From the NCBI GenBank assembly GCA_016271365.2, contig CM028129.1:1007451501-1007515500 (forward strand): a stretch of 64,000 nt of DNA, in the 5' to 3' direction. Both the position numbers and the translations under genes were made by a program. Of the stretch, positions 43,891 through 53,956 are shown in pieces. The notes under the pieces are model-generated. The model did no database searches, was not told where the DNA came from, and was given only the letters and a program-made list of their open reading frames with translations. Source of the stretch: Neoceratodus forsteri (lineage: Eukaryota > Chordata > Ceratodontiformes > Ceratodontidae). The number at the start of each line of letters is the position of its first letter. Position 1 is the stretch's first letter.

Positions 43891-44444
43891 TGGGGTTAGA
43901 AGAAAAAAATTACTCTCCTGTAGTAATCTTGTTCCTTCCAAAGGGATCCACTAATATTATTACTTTCCCACCCTGTCTCCCCTGACAGAATCAGTAACAA
44001 ACCTTTCCAGTGCTGATTGTAGAAATACTTGGAGTGGTATGCCATCTGCTGACACTTCTTAGTAATGCTTTATAGTTTAGTAGGTCTTTTTTCCGTAGGG
44101 GAATCTGACATTTAGAAAAAGGGAACTTTCTCCTTGTTCCTGTGGTTTAATGTTATGTTTACTAGTTGCCCCAGTTGGGGTCCCTTTTTTTCTATTATTT
44201 TCTTTTATAATTAGATGTTAGCATGGCCTCTTTGCAGGCTTCTAAAAAATCTGAGGTTAGAATGTAGGCAGTTACACTGGGCAGTTTTTGAATGGAATGC
44301 ACGAGCTAAAGATTCCATCATTAGCATGACATTCCATTTGATTTCGGGGCAGTGCTGGCTTAAAGGACCACTGCAAGAAGTAGTAATATTAGTGGATCCC
44401 TTTGGAAGAAACACGATTACTACAGGTGAGTAATTTTTTTCTTT
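43861..44444 (+). repeat. DIRS-F internal complementary region, right terminal repeat and extension
   Basis: 43,861-43,970 is the internal complementary region. Its reverse complement joins the right end (TAATTTTTTTCTTCT) to the left end (AACCCCAGGAATCCAC). CTGCAAGAAGTAGTAATATT starts both 43,861 and 44,371, a direct repeat 510 bp apart. 44,246-44,400 is the right terminal repeat. The extension has ATTAC (44,416-44,420) and GTAAT (44,430-44,434). Confidence 0.88.
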
Positions 44445-45663
44445 CCTTACTGTAGCAATTAGCAGTGGAACCTCCGGTACCCTCCCCTGTGCAGTGGTCT
44501 GCTGTCCCAGGAACAGGGAACCCTGGTCCATCTGAATCTCAAGTCCTCCATCTCCATGCATGGCTCCTGAGGACATAGCCATTGTGAGATTTGGGGTGCT
44601 ACAAAAGTTGCTGATGTCCTGGTGACTGCCAGGAAACCCTCCACTGTGGCTACTTACTCTGTGAAGTGGGCGTTTTGCTCTGTGGGCGCTTCACACCACC
44701 TTGATCCCTTCACTTGCCAAGTGAATCAGATTCTGGAGTGCTTGCTGTCTCTTGTCTGATGCAAGGCTGCAATACTCTTCTGTTAAGTTGCACTTGTGTG
44801 CTATATCAGCCTTCCATGTGCCCATTGATGGCCATACTGTAGCCCAACTGGTTGTAAGCCCGCCTGCGTTTTGTGAGGTATTCTACATTTGAAACTTCCC
44901 ACCTGCAATCCACTCCTGGCTTGGGACCTAAATTTTGTGTTAGAAAAGCTACTTTGGCTCCTTTTGAGCCAGCTGCGTCTTTGAGAGCTATGCTTTTGTT
45001 ATGACAAGCATTATATTTAGTTGCTATTACATTTGCTTGAAGGATTTCAGAGCTGCAGGCTCTCGTGTGAACCTTCTTATTTGATTTTTCCACAAAGACA
45101 GGATGTCTCTGCATACAAATCCTTCGTTTCTTCCAAAGGTGGTGTCTTGAGTTTACTTAAATCAAATTATCCACCTGCTTGTTTATTATCCAGAGCATGC
45201 CAGTCCAGGGGAAGCATTGCTCCATACATTAGATGTGCATAGAATACTCTCGTACTATACTCACTGTACGAAGCACTGCAGAAAGTCCTTGCAGCTTTGT
45301 TTCCTTCGCCCCTGGGAAAGAGGGCATACCAGTTTCAAAACAATGTCTGTCCAAATGGTTTGCGAACTATATTTGTTACTGGAAGTACAGTAAGTAACTT
45401 CCTGGGGTTGTTCATGGCCATTCAGTCAGAGGCACGGCCAAATCTGTTACCTGTTTCAGGAATGTGTCAGCTACTGAGATCTGTGCGGCTGCCATTTGGA
45501 GAACCATCCGCACTTTCACAAAGCACTGCAGCCTGGACATTGCCTGGAAGAGAAGGGCAGGTTTTGGCCAAGCTGTTCTTCAAGGCCTTCTTTCTTATGC
45601 TTCTGGCCTCCTGCCACCCAGACTGTCTTGCTGTCTGTACTGCTTGGGACTCGTCCTAGTGGC
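44445..45663 (+). pseudogene. DIRS-C tyrosine recombinase
   Basis: It continues DIRS-C after DIRS-F. MAPEDIAIVRFGVL-like sequence is at 44,565, with TARKPSTVATYSVKWA-like sequence at about 44,625-44,670. The catalytic Arg region (44,995-45,065) is degraded. The final block (45,464-45,660) has EICAAAIWRTIRTFTKHCSL, where the nucleophile Tyr is Cys (KHC in place of KHY). Heavy decay compared with DIRS-D fits its being the oldest copy. Confidence 0.8.
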
Positions 45664-46021
45664 ATGATCAGATGAGCGATATCCCCAAAGAAGATAGAAC
45701 CGTTGTGTAAGAACTTACTGTGACAGTAGATCTTCGAGAGAATCTTTTTCTTCAGGTCATGCCGACTCCACCCTCCATCCCCCTTTAGCTTGGAGATTCT
45801 TCCCTTCTGTCTTTCTCCAGGATGGCATGCCTGTTGCTCCAGCCTTTCAGACAGCTGGGCACTCCATCTCTCTCTCTCTCCTTGCTTCCCTAGAGGGGGA
45901 AGGCCTGGCGAGTATGATCTTGGGCAGATAACTGAGGAGGCGGCGTCACGCTTGTATACATACTAGTAGCACATCGATGCCTGATGTCATGGGTGGCCCC
46001 TGATGAACTGCTATGGAAATG
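45664..46021 (+). repeat. DIRS-C internal complementary region and first part of the right terminal repeat
   Basis: 45,664-45,780 contains GATATCCCCAAAGAAG, complementary to the left end (CTTCGGGGATATC at about 15,505), and GAACTTACTGTGACAGTAG, complementary to the right end. 45,970-46,021 is the inverted copy of 15,570-15,632 (GGGTGGCCCCTGATGAACTG). CR1-d interrupts it at GAAATGTTTC. Confidence 0.8.
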
Positions 46022-46860
46022 TTTCGATACGAACATACGATGAAGCCAGCAGAAGGTGGCCATTTGGTCTATCAAGTCTGCTCGTTTTGCCGGGTCCACA
46101 GCTTGTTACTGTCCCTGCCCCCTCTCCCCACGCCTCCTGTCCTCCCTGTATACCTGTCCCATCCTCTCTTAAAGCTGCCCACTGTCTTCAACGAGATTAC
46201 CTCTTCTGGCGGCGCATTCCAAGTGTCCGTCACCCTGTCTGTGAAGAAGTGCATCCTGACCTCCCTCCTAAACCTCCCACCCTCCAGCTTTAGATTGTGC
46301 CCCCTCATGTTATGGTTGCCACACATCTTAAAGAGACTCTCCTTATCAACCTTATTTATCCCTTTCAAGTACTTGAAGGTTCCAATCACGTCCCCCCTCT
46401 CTCTCCGGTCTTCCAGGGAGTACATGTTTAGTGCCCTCAACCTCTCCTTGCATGCCTTGATTCATCTTTGTAGTCCTCCCTGGCCATCTTTTCCCCAACC
46501 CCAAGATCCACCAACTTCCTGATCAACCTTTGTGGGGCACAGAGTCAAAGGCCGCTGAAATCAAGATAGAGGATGTCTACCGCTTGGTTCCTGTCTACTC
46601 TCTTAGAGACAAAGAAAATCAGATTTGTTTGACATAATCCCCCATGAATCCATGCTGCCTTGCATCCTGGAGACCATGCTCCTCTAGATCTTCCAGCAAC
46701 CTTTCCTTGGTATAGTCTCCATGAGCTTGCCCACAGTGGAGTTGATACTGACTGGTCTGTAATTCCTTGGGTCATTCTTGGGGCCGCTTTTGTGAAGCTG
46801 CACTACATGTGCTGTTCTCCAGTCCTGCAGTCTTAGTGCCTGGCAGCATGTAGTTATAAA
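46022..46860 (-). mobile_element. CR1-d, internally deleted CR1 inside the DIRS-C right terminal repeat
   Basis: Minus strand. RT start WRTAHVVQLHKSGPKNDPRN and PVSINSTVGKLME (46,820-46,700), then AVDILYLDFSG (motif A, about 46,560), where it jumps to the C-terminus LNMYSLEDRRERGDVIGTFK (46,430-46,370) and VTDTWNAPPEEVISLKTVGS. The catalytic motif C region is missing. 3' end near 46,022. The terminal repeat continues beyond it with AGGTGTGACCTGATG. Confidence 0.85.
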
Positions 46861-46933
46861 GGTGTGACCTGATGAGAGATTCCCTTGAAGGTCTACTGTT
46901 ACAGTAAGTTCTTGCGTAACTGTTATTTCCATC
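46861..46933 (+). repeat. DIRS-C right end after CR1-d
   Basis: Completes the inverted repeat (AGGTGTGACCTGATGA matches the complement of TCATCAGGTCAAACCT at 15,531). Then GTTAC at 46,898-46,902 and GTAAC at 46,916-46,920, 13 bp apart, in the same position as in the other copies. Confidence 0.7.
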
Positions 46934-47035
46934 TACACAGGCATTTTAGTGACATCAGTAGTTTCTGCTTTTGTGGTTGTCAGCAGAAAAAGATCTCCAG
47001 GGCATGAACTGTTCATGATGTAGTCTATTTAAGTA

Positions 47036-47126
47036 ATATACCACGACAGGGTGTTGGTGATGCTGTGATCTACCCACACCAAAAGTGGGTAAATCCCAGC
47101 ATTACACACACCCTGGAGTGGTATAT
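47036..47126. repeat. 91 bp hairpin, MITE-like
   Basis: ATATACCACGACAGGGTG on the left pairs with CACCCTGGAGTGGTATAT on the right. The inner arms GTGATCTACCCAC and GTGGGTAAATC pair around ACCAAAA. The stem is nearly complete. Confidence 0.75.
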
Positions 47127-48493
47127 TGCGATTATACAATGTCCCCCTTCAGTTTTTGTGCACAAAAATGAAGAAAAAAACTAATTCTGTTTTGCATTTT
47201 AAATGATTTTTATTAAATTGTATTCTTACACCTGGAAAAATGGTCCTATTCTCCCACTCTCAGCTTTTTGAGTGCAAGACTCTGTTGTACTCATGTACTG
47301 CCTGTACCTGTGGGGAGCAAGCCTTTGACCTTCAAGGGTGTCCTGCACTGATGAGCACGTTTTGGTTTCGGTTTTTGATGTCTGGTTTGGCTTCTGGGAG
47401 TGCAACCTAGGCTTTGGGTATACCTCAGTGATCCATGCACTGTCAAGGTCAAGTTTTACCGTCTGCTCAAACTACAGCAAACAGCAGCTGCTCATGCATG
47501 AGTTGCACCATCCCCATTCAGCTAAGCAAATATTTTAGCACATTGATTAATGCTGAATGAGGGGAAAGTGTTTGAATTAAAACCGAGAGTAGAAGTTACA
47601 GAAATAATTGCTAAAAAGATGAGCCATGATACTAGGCATGTGCCTATGCATAGGTGCATCCCCAGTATCACGGCATGGCTTTTTGGACATTATTTCTGCA
47701 ACTTGTACCTGTCTTGTGTGTTTTTTTTTTGCTCTAGCCAGCCACTCCTTGGACGCCTAGGCCCGTTGCACTTCGGTCCTGATACCACCCACCACCACCA
47801 CATTGTAGACCCTCCCCCAGCGTAACCCTTGCCGGATGGGTCCCCCGCCTCTCCGAGGGAAAAAGCGCCAGCGAGATCGGCCAACACACTCCGTGTTGGC
47901 TTGAGTGTGCTGAGGTGGTCTTTGGCTGTCTTAGGGCTTCTGTGGCAGCGGGGAGCTGGCGAACGTCATCGAGTCAGCCATGGCACTGTTCCCGTTTTCT
48001 CCCTGGGGGTGTGGTGTGCTACTAATGTCAAGGCGTATGCTGATGTTCACCGCCCTCTGTTCAGCAGGACCCAATCGTTGCTGTTCCCCGGCCTTCTCCA
48101 GGAGTTTGGCAAGCTCCGGGTCATCCCCCACCCTCCTCCGAGAGAAGAAGAGCAGTTGTCAGACACTCAAGCTTCTCCTCTGGCGCCCCAGGTCCATTCC
48201 CAAACCCAGGTTGCCGGCGTTGCAAGCGGAAATCCAACTGCTGTGCCGATGGGCCGGCCCACCTCTCGTTTTTAAATCACACACTTTCCCAAGTTCAGCA
48301 TTCCTGAGAGTCTTAACATATGTGCTTTGCTAAATGGGGATGTTGGGAGGCATGTACGAGCCTCCTGATGACCGTGCTGTGGGGAAACAGAGGGGAGAAA
48401 GAGCGAGAGGTGGTGCTTAGTGGGGAATTAATATGGCGCCGTTTTGCTTTGATTTTCGGGGGTCGGATTTATTGATGGGCAGATGCAGCTGAC

Positions 48494-48546
48494 TGGCACT
48501 TTTACCCGTTGGTAATGCCAGGATTTACAACGGGTAAATCGTGCCA
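48494..48546. repeat. 53 bp near-perfect palindrome
   Basis: TGGCACTTTTACCCGTTGG pairs with CAACGGGTAAATCGTGCCA. It may be the core of a larger decayed foldback element, since GACTGGCA and GTGCCAGCC extend it slightly. Confidence 0.65.
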
Positions 48547-49783
48547 GCCAGCCAATCAGGTTGGAGGATTTTTTGAGCTATTGTATAATTCTCAAACAAC
48601 CACAGAGTTCTGAAATAGAATGTAGGTGCATTGTGCCAATAGTAGAAGAGTAGAACAGGGACATAAACTACATCATACAGTCTGTGTAGATGGAACAATA
48701 GCAACATTTGAACCAGTACTTACAAACTAGCCTGTACTGGCAAACATGCACAGTTCTCCTTTAAACTCTAAAATACTAGGTATAGCTTCATAAGAAAGAA
48801 ATCTGGGTTCTGACTGACCCAAAGAAGTTGCACTCAGACTGCTGGTTGTGTTCTAAAATGACCTATCAGTATTATAACCTGCACTTTGGGTGTACCCAGC
48901 TTAAAAATAATCACCATTAAGTAAATCACGAGTTAGGAATTTATTAAAGTTTCAAATACATACATGTTCAAAACAGAGCAATATACATATAGGACTCCTA
49001 TTTTCAGCAGTAAATTTTTTGTTTTTGAGAATTCTGTAAATTCTTGAATCATAACTTTATGAATGGTGATTTTAAAGCTTGGTACACCTAGAATTGGCCT
49101 TTCTAAATAACTGATTTCAAAACTACCCATCTAGAGTGAAACTCTGTACCTGATTTTATAAGTGTCAGTGGACACTAGATCATCAAGTCCACCCTTTCCC
49201 TCGTTATAAGTAAGGACCAACAGGCATGGTGTGCGGATGTTCTGATTTATAGGATTTTCTACCAATCCTGCCACCTAGGATATTCTTGGTAAGCAGAAAT
49301 TTGCCCAAGCTTACCCTGAAGTACTGTGTTTCAATTATGTGGATTTTACTACCTTTTAAGTGAGGTATCCGGTCCCCAGAACAGTCACCATTGGTAACAG
49401 CAGAAGTCCATTACATATATAATTGCATTTCAGTTCATCCTGTTCATTATTACAAAAGGTATTTGCATGAAATTCCTTTGCTGAGGTCATAATTGCCTGC
49501 TTGTTGCTTCAGTCTGTTGCTGTTAGAATGATTATGATGTCACAGAATATTTATGGTTTAATTAGGTTATAAGCGTGTGGAGCAACTGAAGGGATAAAGG
49601 TCTGTTTTCATGTGAGGCTCTTAGTGAATAATAGTGGAGTGACTTGAAATTGTGATATTTGGGAAACTTTGTACAGTGTACTTTGAAGTTCTGCTGATGG
49701 CCATCTGTAATTTATTTGCCTTTTAAAACTGGTGACTGGTGTGATTTTATGATCACTGCATGTTGTTGCCAACCTCCTCAGTG

Positions 49784-49998
49784 CTGCAGCATTCTGTCTC
49801 GCCACTGCTGATATCTGCAGAACACATCCCAGTACTTCAGGATCTCTCTTTACAGCTGTCCCAAACGGAACACTTCTCTGCACTGCAGCATCCAGTCTCG
49901 CTGCTACCGCAACCTGCTGTGTATTCCCAGATACTGCAGCATCTTGACACGACTACTGCCTCCTGCTGCGCTTTCCCAACTACTGCAGCATACTATCT
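49784..49998. repeat. Loose repeat around CTGCAGCATNNNGTCTCG
   Basis: CTGCAGCAT occurs at about 49,783, 49,882, 49,936 and 49,985, the first two followed by GTCTCG within a few bases. Spacing is 50-100 bp and the units are degenerate. It abuts the left end of DIRS-D. Confidence 0.45.
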
Positions 49999-50191
49999 TC
50001 ATCAAAGTTCTCTTGCATCAGGCCACACCTATAGAACAGCCACTACCAGGCACTAGGACCACACAGAAACTTTTCTAGCTAGCAGTCTACAAGGGGCCAC
50101 CCATGACTGCGTCAGACACAGCAATGTCCCTTCCATATAAGCATGGGCGGCCCTGCGCCTCAGTTCTTTTCCCGCCGTTGACCTGTGACCG

Positions 50192-51824
50192 TTGCGCTCC
50201 ACTGAGACACTGCTGCTTCATTCGACTGCCACTTTTCCTCATTCTAACTTTTTCTGTTTGCCAGATGCTTCCGAAAAGCTCTTCCGCCTCTGCAGTTCTG
50301 GCCAGAAGATCTTCGACAAGGACGACCACGACGTCTGTGTCCGCTGCCTAGGCCTGGACCACGACATTCAAGCCTGTGAGGTGTGCCGTGGGGTTCAACC
50401 AGGCCACCCGGCAGCACGGCTTGTAGAACCTTGAGAGCTTCCTACTGAAACAGAAGGTTGCCCTGATGGATAAGGAGCTACAGACCAGAAGCTCCCCTGC
50501 TTCCCTGGCCCCATCCATGGGCTGTCTCCTCCAAGGCCCAGGATAAGTCATCTGGGAAGTACAAACACTGGGACAAGGATCACAGTAAAAAACGGTCCTC
50601 TCTGGCACACTCACCACTTAGAGTGTTGGCCGTGGCGGGGTCATCTTTTGCCTTGGCAGCAGCCCCCTCTGCCTCCCACACCTTGTCTTCCTTAGAGTCA
50701 GCGCTGGCAGTACCTCCCACCACTCTTAACTGTATCTGGTGCTGGCTTCTCTGCATCGGGCTTCTCCTTACCCCAGCTGCCTTCCTTTATTTCAGCCTCT
50801 GCTGTTCCGGACCCTGTTCTCCACAGGCCACCAGCCAGGGAGCTACACCGTCTCAGATCCGTTCGGCACTGGACTGTTGGCAGGGTTCCCGCCTTCCCCG
50901 GTGATATCCTTGACCTGTCCCATGGTGGCTTCCTTGACTTCTGGGACCCAGACCTCACCATCGTCATTTCAGCCTACCCTGTCGCTCTCAGGGCCTCTTC
51001 CTATCCTAGTGATGTCCCTTGTTGGCTCTTCGATATTGTGACCTCGGCCTCCACCGTTAATGCGGCAACCAGGCCCCCTAGCACTGGGACCGCAGGCTCC
51101 AGTGCCGATGCCACTAGGCCTTCCAGTGACGCCTGTCATAGCTGTCTCTGACATGTTTTACTCCTTTTGGGAGTTCATGCATGGCTGATCTTCCCTTCGG
51201 GGGGGGGGGGAACGACGCCAGGACCTACTAGGCCTACTGCCACGTCTACACCTTTGATGACACTGTGTCAGGCTTGTCCTTGTTCCACGGAGCCATCAGT
51301 CCTAATCTCAGACCCTGGCAGTGAGGATGAATACCATCCTGACCTCTACCCCCAGGATGAGGAGGAAGATGATGGTGGGGAAGGTAGCCCCGCTCCCCCA
51401 TTCTGACTCCACCGTCTCATCTGAGGGCGAGGACTCTGCCAATTATACCCAGTGGTCCCCAGACCCTCCTTTATTTCAGTCATAAGACCGTTACAAACAG
51501 CGATGGGGTTCGATGCTGAAGAGCAGGATGTCACCAGGCAGAATCCGACAGACTGCCTGGAGTTGCCAGATTCTCCTCTCCTTATTATCCCTCCCCTCAT
51601 AGTAGCCTTTAAAGATGCCACATTGGCTGCTTGGGACAAGCCAAATTTGATCCCTGCCATGCCCAGAAAGGCGGACAAATTGTACCAGGTTCCCTAAGGG
51701 GAAACTATATTTTGCTGAGTAACATAAAGCAGATTCTGTGGTAATAAATGCTGCCCACAATAGAACCAGGAAGCCTAAGCACCTCCACTGTCTTCCTCCT
51801 GATAAGGACTCCAGAAAGTTGGAC
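50192..51824 (+). pseudogene. DIRS-D gag, N-terminal part
   Basis: The zinc-binding start is well preserved at 50,280-50,390: a CSS.. entry, KDDHDVCVRCLGLDHD, then ACEVCRG. The frame breaks at about 50,434. The middle is Pro/Ser-rich with broken frames. EEQDVTRQNPTDCLELPDSP and MPRKADKLYQVP close the block (51,515-51,697). A frame change then leads to PDKDSRKLDLMG at 51,800-51,830, where the hAT element is inserted. Confidence 0.78.
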
Positions 51825-52718
51825 CTCATGGGCAGGGGCACTGGAAAATTGCACCCGCAGTTTTTCTGCAGTATCCCCAATTTTCACCGTTCTCTGCATA
51901 AAGTCTGCAGTTTCATGCAGTTTATTCAATTTTTGACTGAAATTAAATTCTCAAGGAAAGCTACTCAAATATGCTAGCATTTTAGTACACCGACTTGGAT
52001 TTGGCTAAAACAGTACAGTGTGAGTGAGGAGAGGAGTCCAGTGTGACTGCTTTCATGTGATTCACTTCTCTGGTTTGGTTTCAAAATCCTCTGGCCATGC
52101 ATATGTACACTTAAGTACTTAAAATCTGTGTAGAAGCAGAACATGAGAGAATGTTTTGCTGCTACAAAGACAAACAGTAGGTGTGAGAAAGGTGCAAATT
52201 GCCCCATTTACCTAAATGGAGCATTAACTACAAAGCTTTGCTTTTACGTGGTAAGAGTAGGTTGTCCTTGTATACATACTTTCATTCTGAAAATATTTTG
52301 ATTCAAATGTCTGAGGAGTTTGCATGGCCCTGCTGATTATAAAACTTGAATGTGCTTCTGACGGGGTTGGCGACAGTGATCCCTTACTTAATGATCTGCC
52401 ACAACTAACATGACAAAGCCTACAAAAAACTCCAAACCTGTCTGAAAAAACACTGATAATAAAACAGTTACCTTCAAATAGACAACAGTCGTTACAACCC
52501 AAGCGGAACAAAAGTGCCATGTATCAAACATTATTGCATGATGTAGTGAAAAGCTACTAGTATGATTTAATACCTTCATCATGTGATTTTAAAAATGTGC
52601 TGATTAAGAACAGCAATTATTTTAACAAATGAAGTTTTTTTTTTTTTACTGGAACTTGATTAGGCACCCTGGTTATCTGTTTATTTTTTTTTTCTTGCAC
52701 CAAAATAAGTAGTTGTTG

Positions 52719-53568
52719 AAGAGCTGGTAACGTGATTCTGGCAGGCAACTCATTCAGAGGTTGCCTGCCCAATTAGCTGAATAAACTTGTGCTACAATTT
52801 TTCTGGCCAACATAAATACTTAAATTTTAATGTACAATGCCGGCTCGTACCTTCTGTGTATGAGCTGAGGAGCCTCTCAATGCTTTAGCCTGCCCGAAAA
52901 TCAGCTTTTGATGGCGTTTGGTATGGAATTGGGCTGCAGGCACTCTGTGTATGGAGTAATATGATGGGAATAGGATCGGGGAGGGATCTGTCAAACTGTA
53001 CTAACATATTTTCGCTGTCGTTCTACATGCACGGGCTATGATATGCCTGGGCTGGCAGTATAGCTTAGCGGTTAGAGCAATGAGCTGTGAGCAAGCTTGG
53101 TACATCCAGCAAACCAGACCTTGGTTTGATTCTCACAACCTCCACTTGCATACTGTGTGACTGAGCAAATCCTTAACTGCCCAATGCTGTCAGGTCGGCC
53201 CTGAAAACAGGCACTTGTGCCTAGTGGGTCTTACCGGTTACAAAGACTAAAATAAAATAAGTAGCCCCAATACATGTAGAACTGCTAGCAAGATAATAGT
53301 GCAGTTTGACAGCCCCCATCCCCCGATCCCATTCTGCTACTGCCTACATAGAGCACCTGCAGCCCAGTTCCATACCTAACGTCATCAAAAAGCTGATTTT
53401 TGTGGCGGGGCTGCAGCACTGAGAGGGACGCCCGGCTCACACACTGAAGGTACGAGCCGGGCATTAAGTTAAAATGCTGGCTAGATAAATTGCAGCACTA
53501 GTTTATTTAACTAATCGGGCAGGCAACTTCTGGATGAGTTGCCTGCCCGAATCATGTCCACAGCTCTT
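52719..53568. mobile_element. Foldback element with about 320 bp arms, inside the hAT copy
   Basis: The left arm starts AAGAGCTGGTAACGTGATTC, and the right arm in reverse complement starts AAGAGCTGTGGACATGATTC. Both contain GGCAGGCAACTCAT, GGTTGCCTGCCC-like sequence, CGGCTCGTACCTTC and GGGATCGGGG or AGGATCGGGG. The arms meet near 53,045 and 53,262 with a SINE between them. Flanking TTGA and TTAA hint at a TTAA-like target, not proven. Confidence 0.8.
53051..53260 (+). mobile_element. tRNA-derived SINE (copy 2) at the centre of the foldback element
   Basis: Same family as at 37,087: GCAGTATAGCTTAGCGGTTA (A-box region), GGTTTGATTCTCACAACC (B box), CCTGAAAACAGGCACTTGTG and GTTACAAAGACTAAAATA. 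It lies exactly between the two arms, in the loop of the hairpin. Confidence 0.85.
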
Positions 53569-53956
53569 TAAACAGACTTCAGGATCTGACATCCAGAAAA
53601 TGGCAAAATATGTTTCAGGATTTATTCAATATGGACTGACTGTGAATTACCAAATAACATCTAGTTAGCACTGCAAGAGGTAGATGTCATTAGGTTTTAA
53701 AAGATATGCTACATAATGATTAATTTACAGTTCATTTCAAAAACACCAAACCTTTTTTATATTGAAAGTATATACAAGGGGCAATACATTTATCTAACAA
53801 TTTATGTGATCATTACATTGTGCAGCAAACAAAGATTTTATTATTGAGCACTAGGGATGTATAGTGAACTCCAACAATTTCCATGCAATTTCTGCACTAA
53901 GCCTCCGCAATTTTGGGTAAAGTTTTCTGCAGTTTTCCAGTGACCCTGCTCATGGG

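Larger units (their letters stand above)
36567..44444 (+). mobile_element. DIRS-F, complete DIRS copy inserted in DIRS-C, itself carrying a SINE and an L2-like LINE
   Basis: It spans 7.9 kb with 155 bp terminal repeats (36,576-36,730 and 44,246-44,400, about 13 mismatches) and the full DIRS gene order. The left seam is GATATGGTTT/CTAATCCC and the right seam TTTTTTCTTT/CCTTACTG. DIRS-D reads GATCTGGTTTCCCCTTGCTG uninterrupted at the same place, which proves the insertion point. Proteins are nearest to those of A and B. Confidence 0.92.
15504..46933 (+). mobile_element. DIRS-C, an old DIRS copy expanded to 31 kb by nested insertions
   Basis: Pieces of a single DIRS element lie in order on the + strand: left terminal repeat (15,504-15,632), leader and gag (21,163-22,416), gag and RT (28,059-29,942), RNase H and methyltransferase-like part (35,839-36,566), recombinase (44,445-45,663), internal complementary region and right terminal repeat (45,664-46,021 and 46,861-46,933). 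Each gap is filled by another element with its own ends. DIRS-D, a related copy, is continuous at each seam and confirms the order. Removing the insertions would leave about 5.6 kb, a normal DIRS length. Confidence 0.88.
46934..49998. other. Unassigned 3 kb between DIRS-C and DIRS-D
   Basis: No gene recognised. It holds two small palindromes (47,036-47,126 and 48,494-48,546). A GC-rich part at 47,720-48,260 has open frames on both strands but no motif. It may be the 5' region of a LINE or a decayed transposon. An AT-rich part at 48,550-49,770 follows, then a loose CTGCAGCAT repeat at 49,784-49,998. Confidence 0.5.
51833..53948. mobile_element. hAT-type DNA transposon, non-autonomous, 2,116 bp
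   Basis: The ends are CAGGGGCACTGGAAAA on the left and its inverted form (CAGGGTCACTGGAAAA) on the right, 15 of 16 bases matching. An 8 bp target duplication CTCATGGG lies at 51,825-51,832 and 53,949-53,956. CAGGG-type ends with 8 bp duplications define hAT. No transposase is recognisable, so it would depend on an enzyme made elsewhere. Inside it lies a second element, a foldback, with a SINE. Confidence 0.9.

Noticed and set aside
49608..49883. 91-codon minus-strand frame
   Set aside because: No motif or homolog recognised. Part of it lies in the loose CTGCAGCAT repeat.
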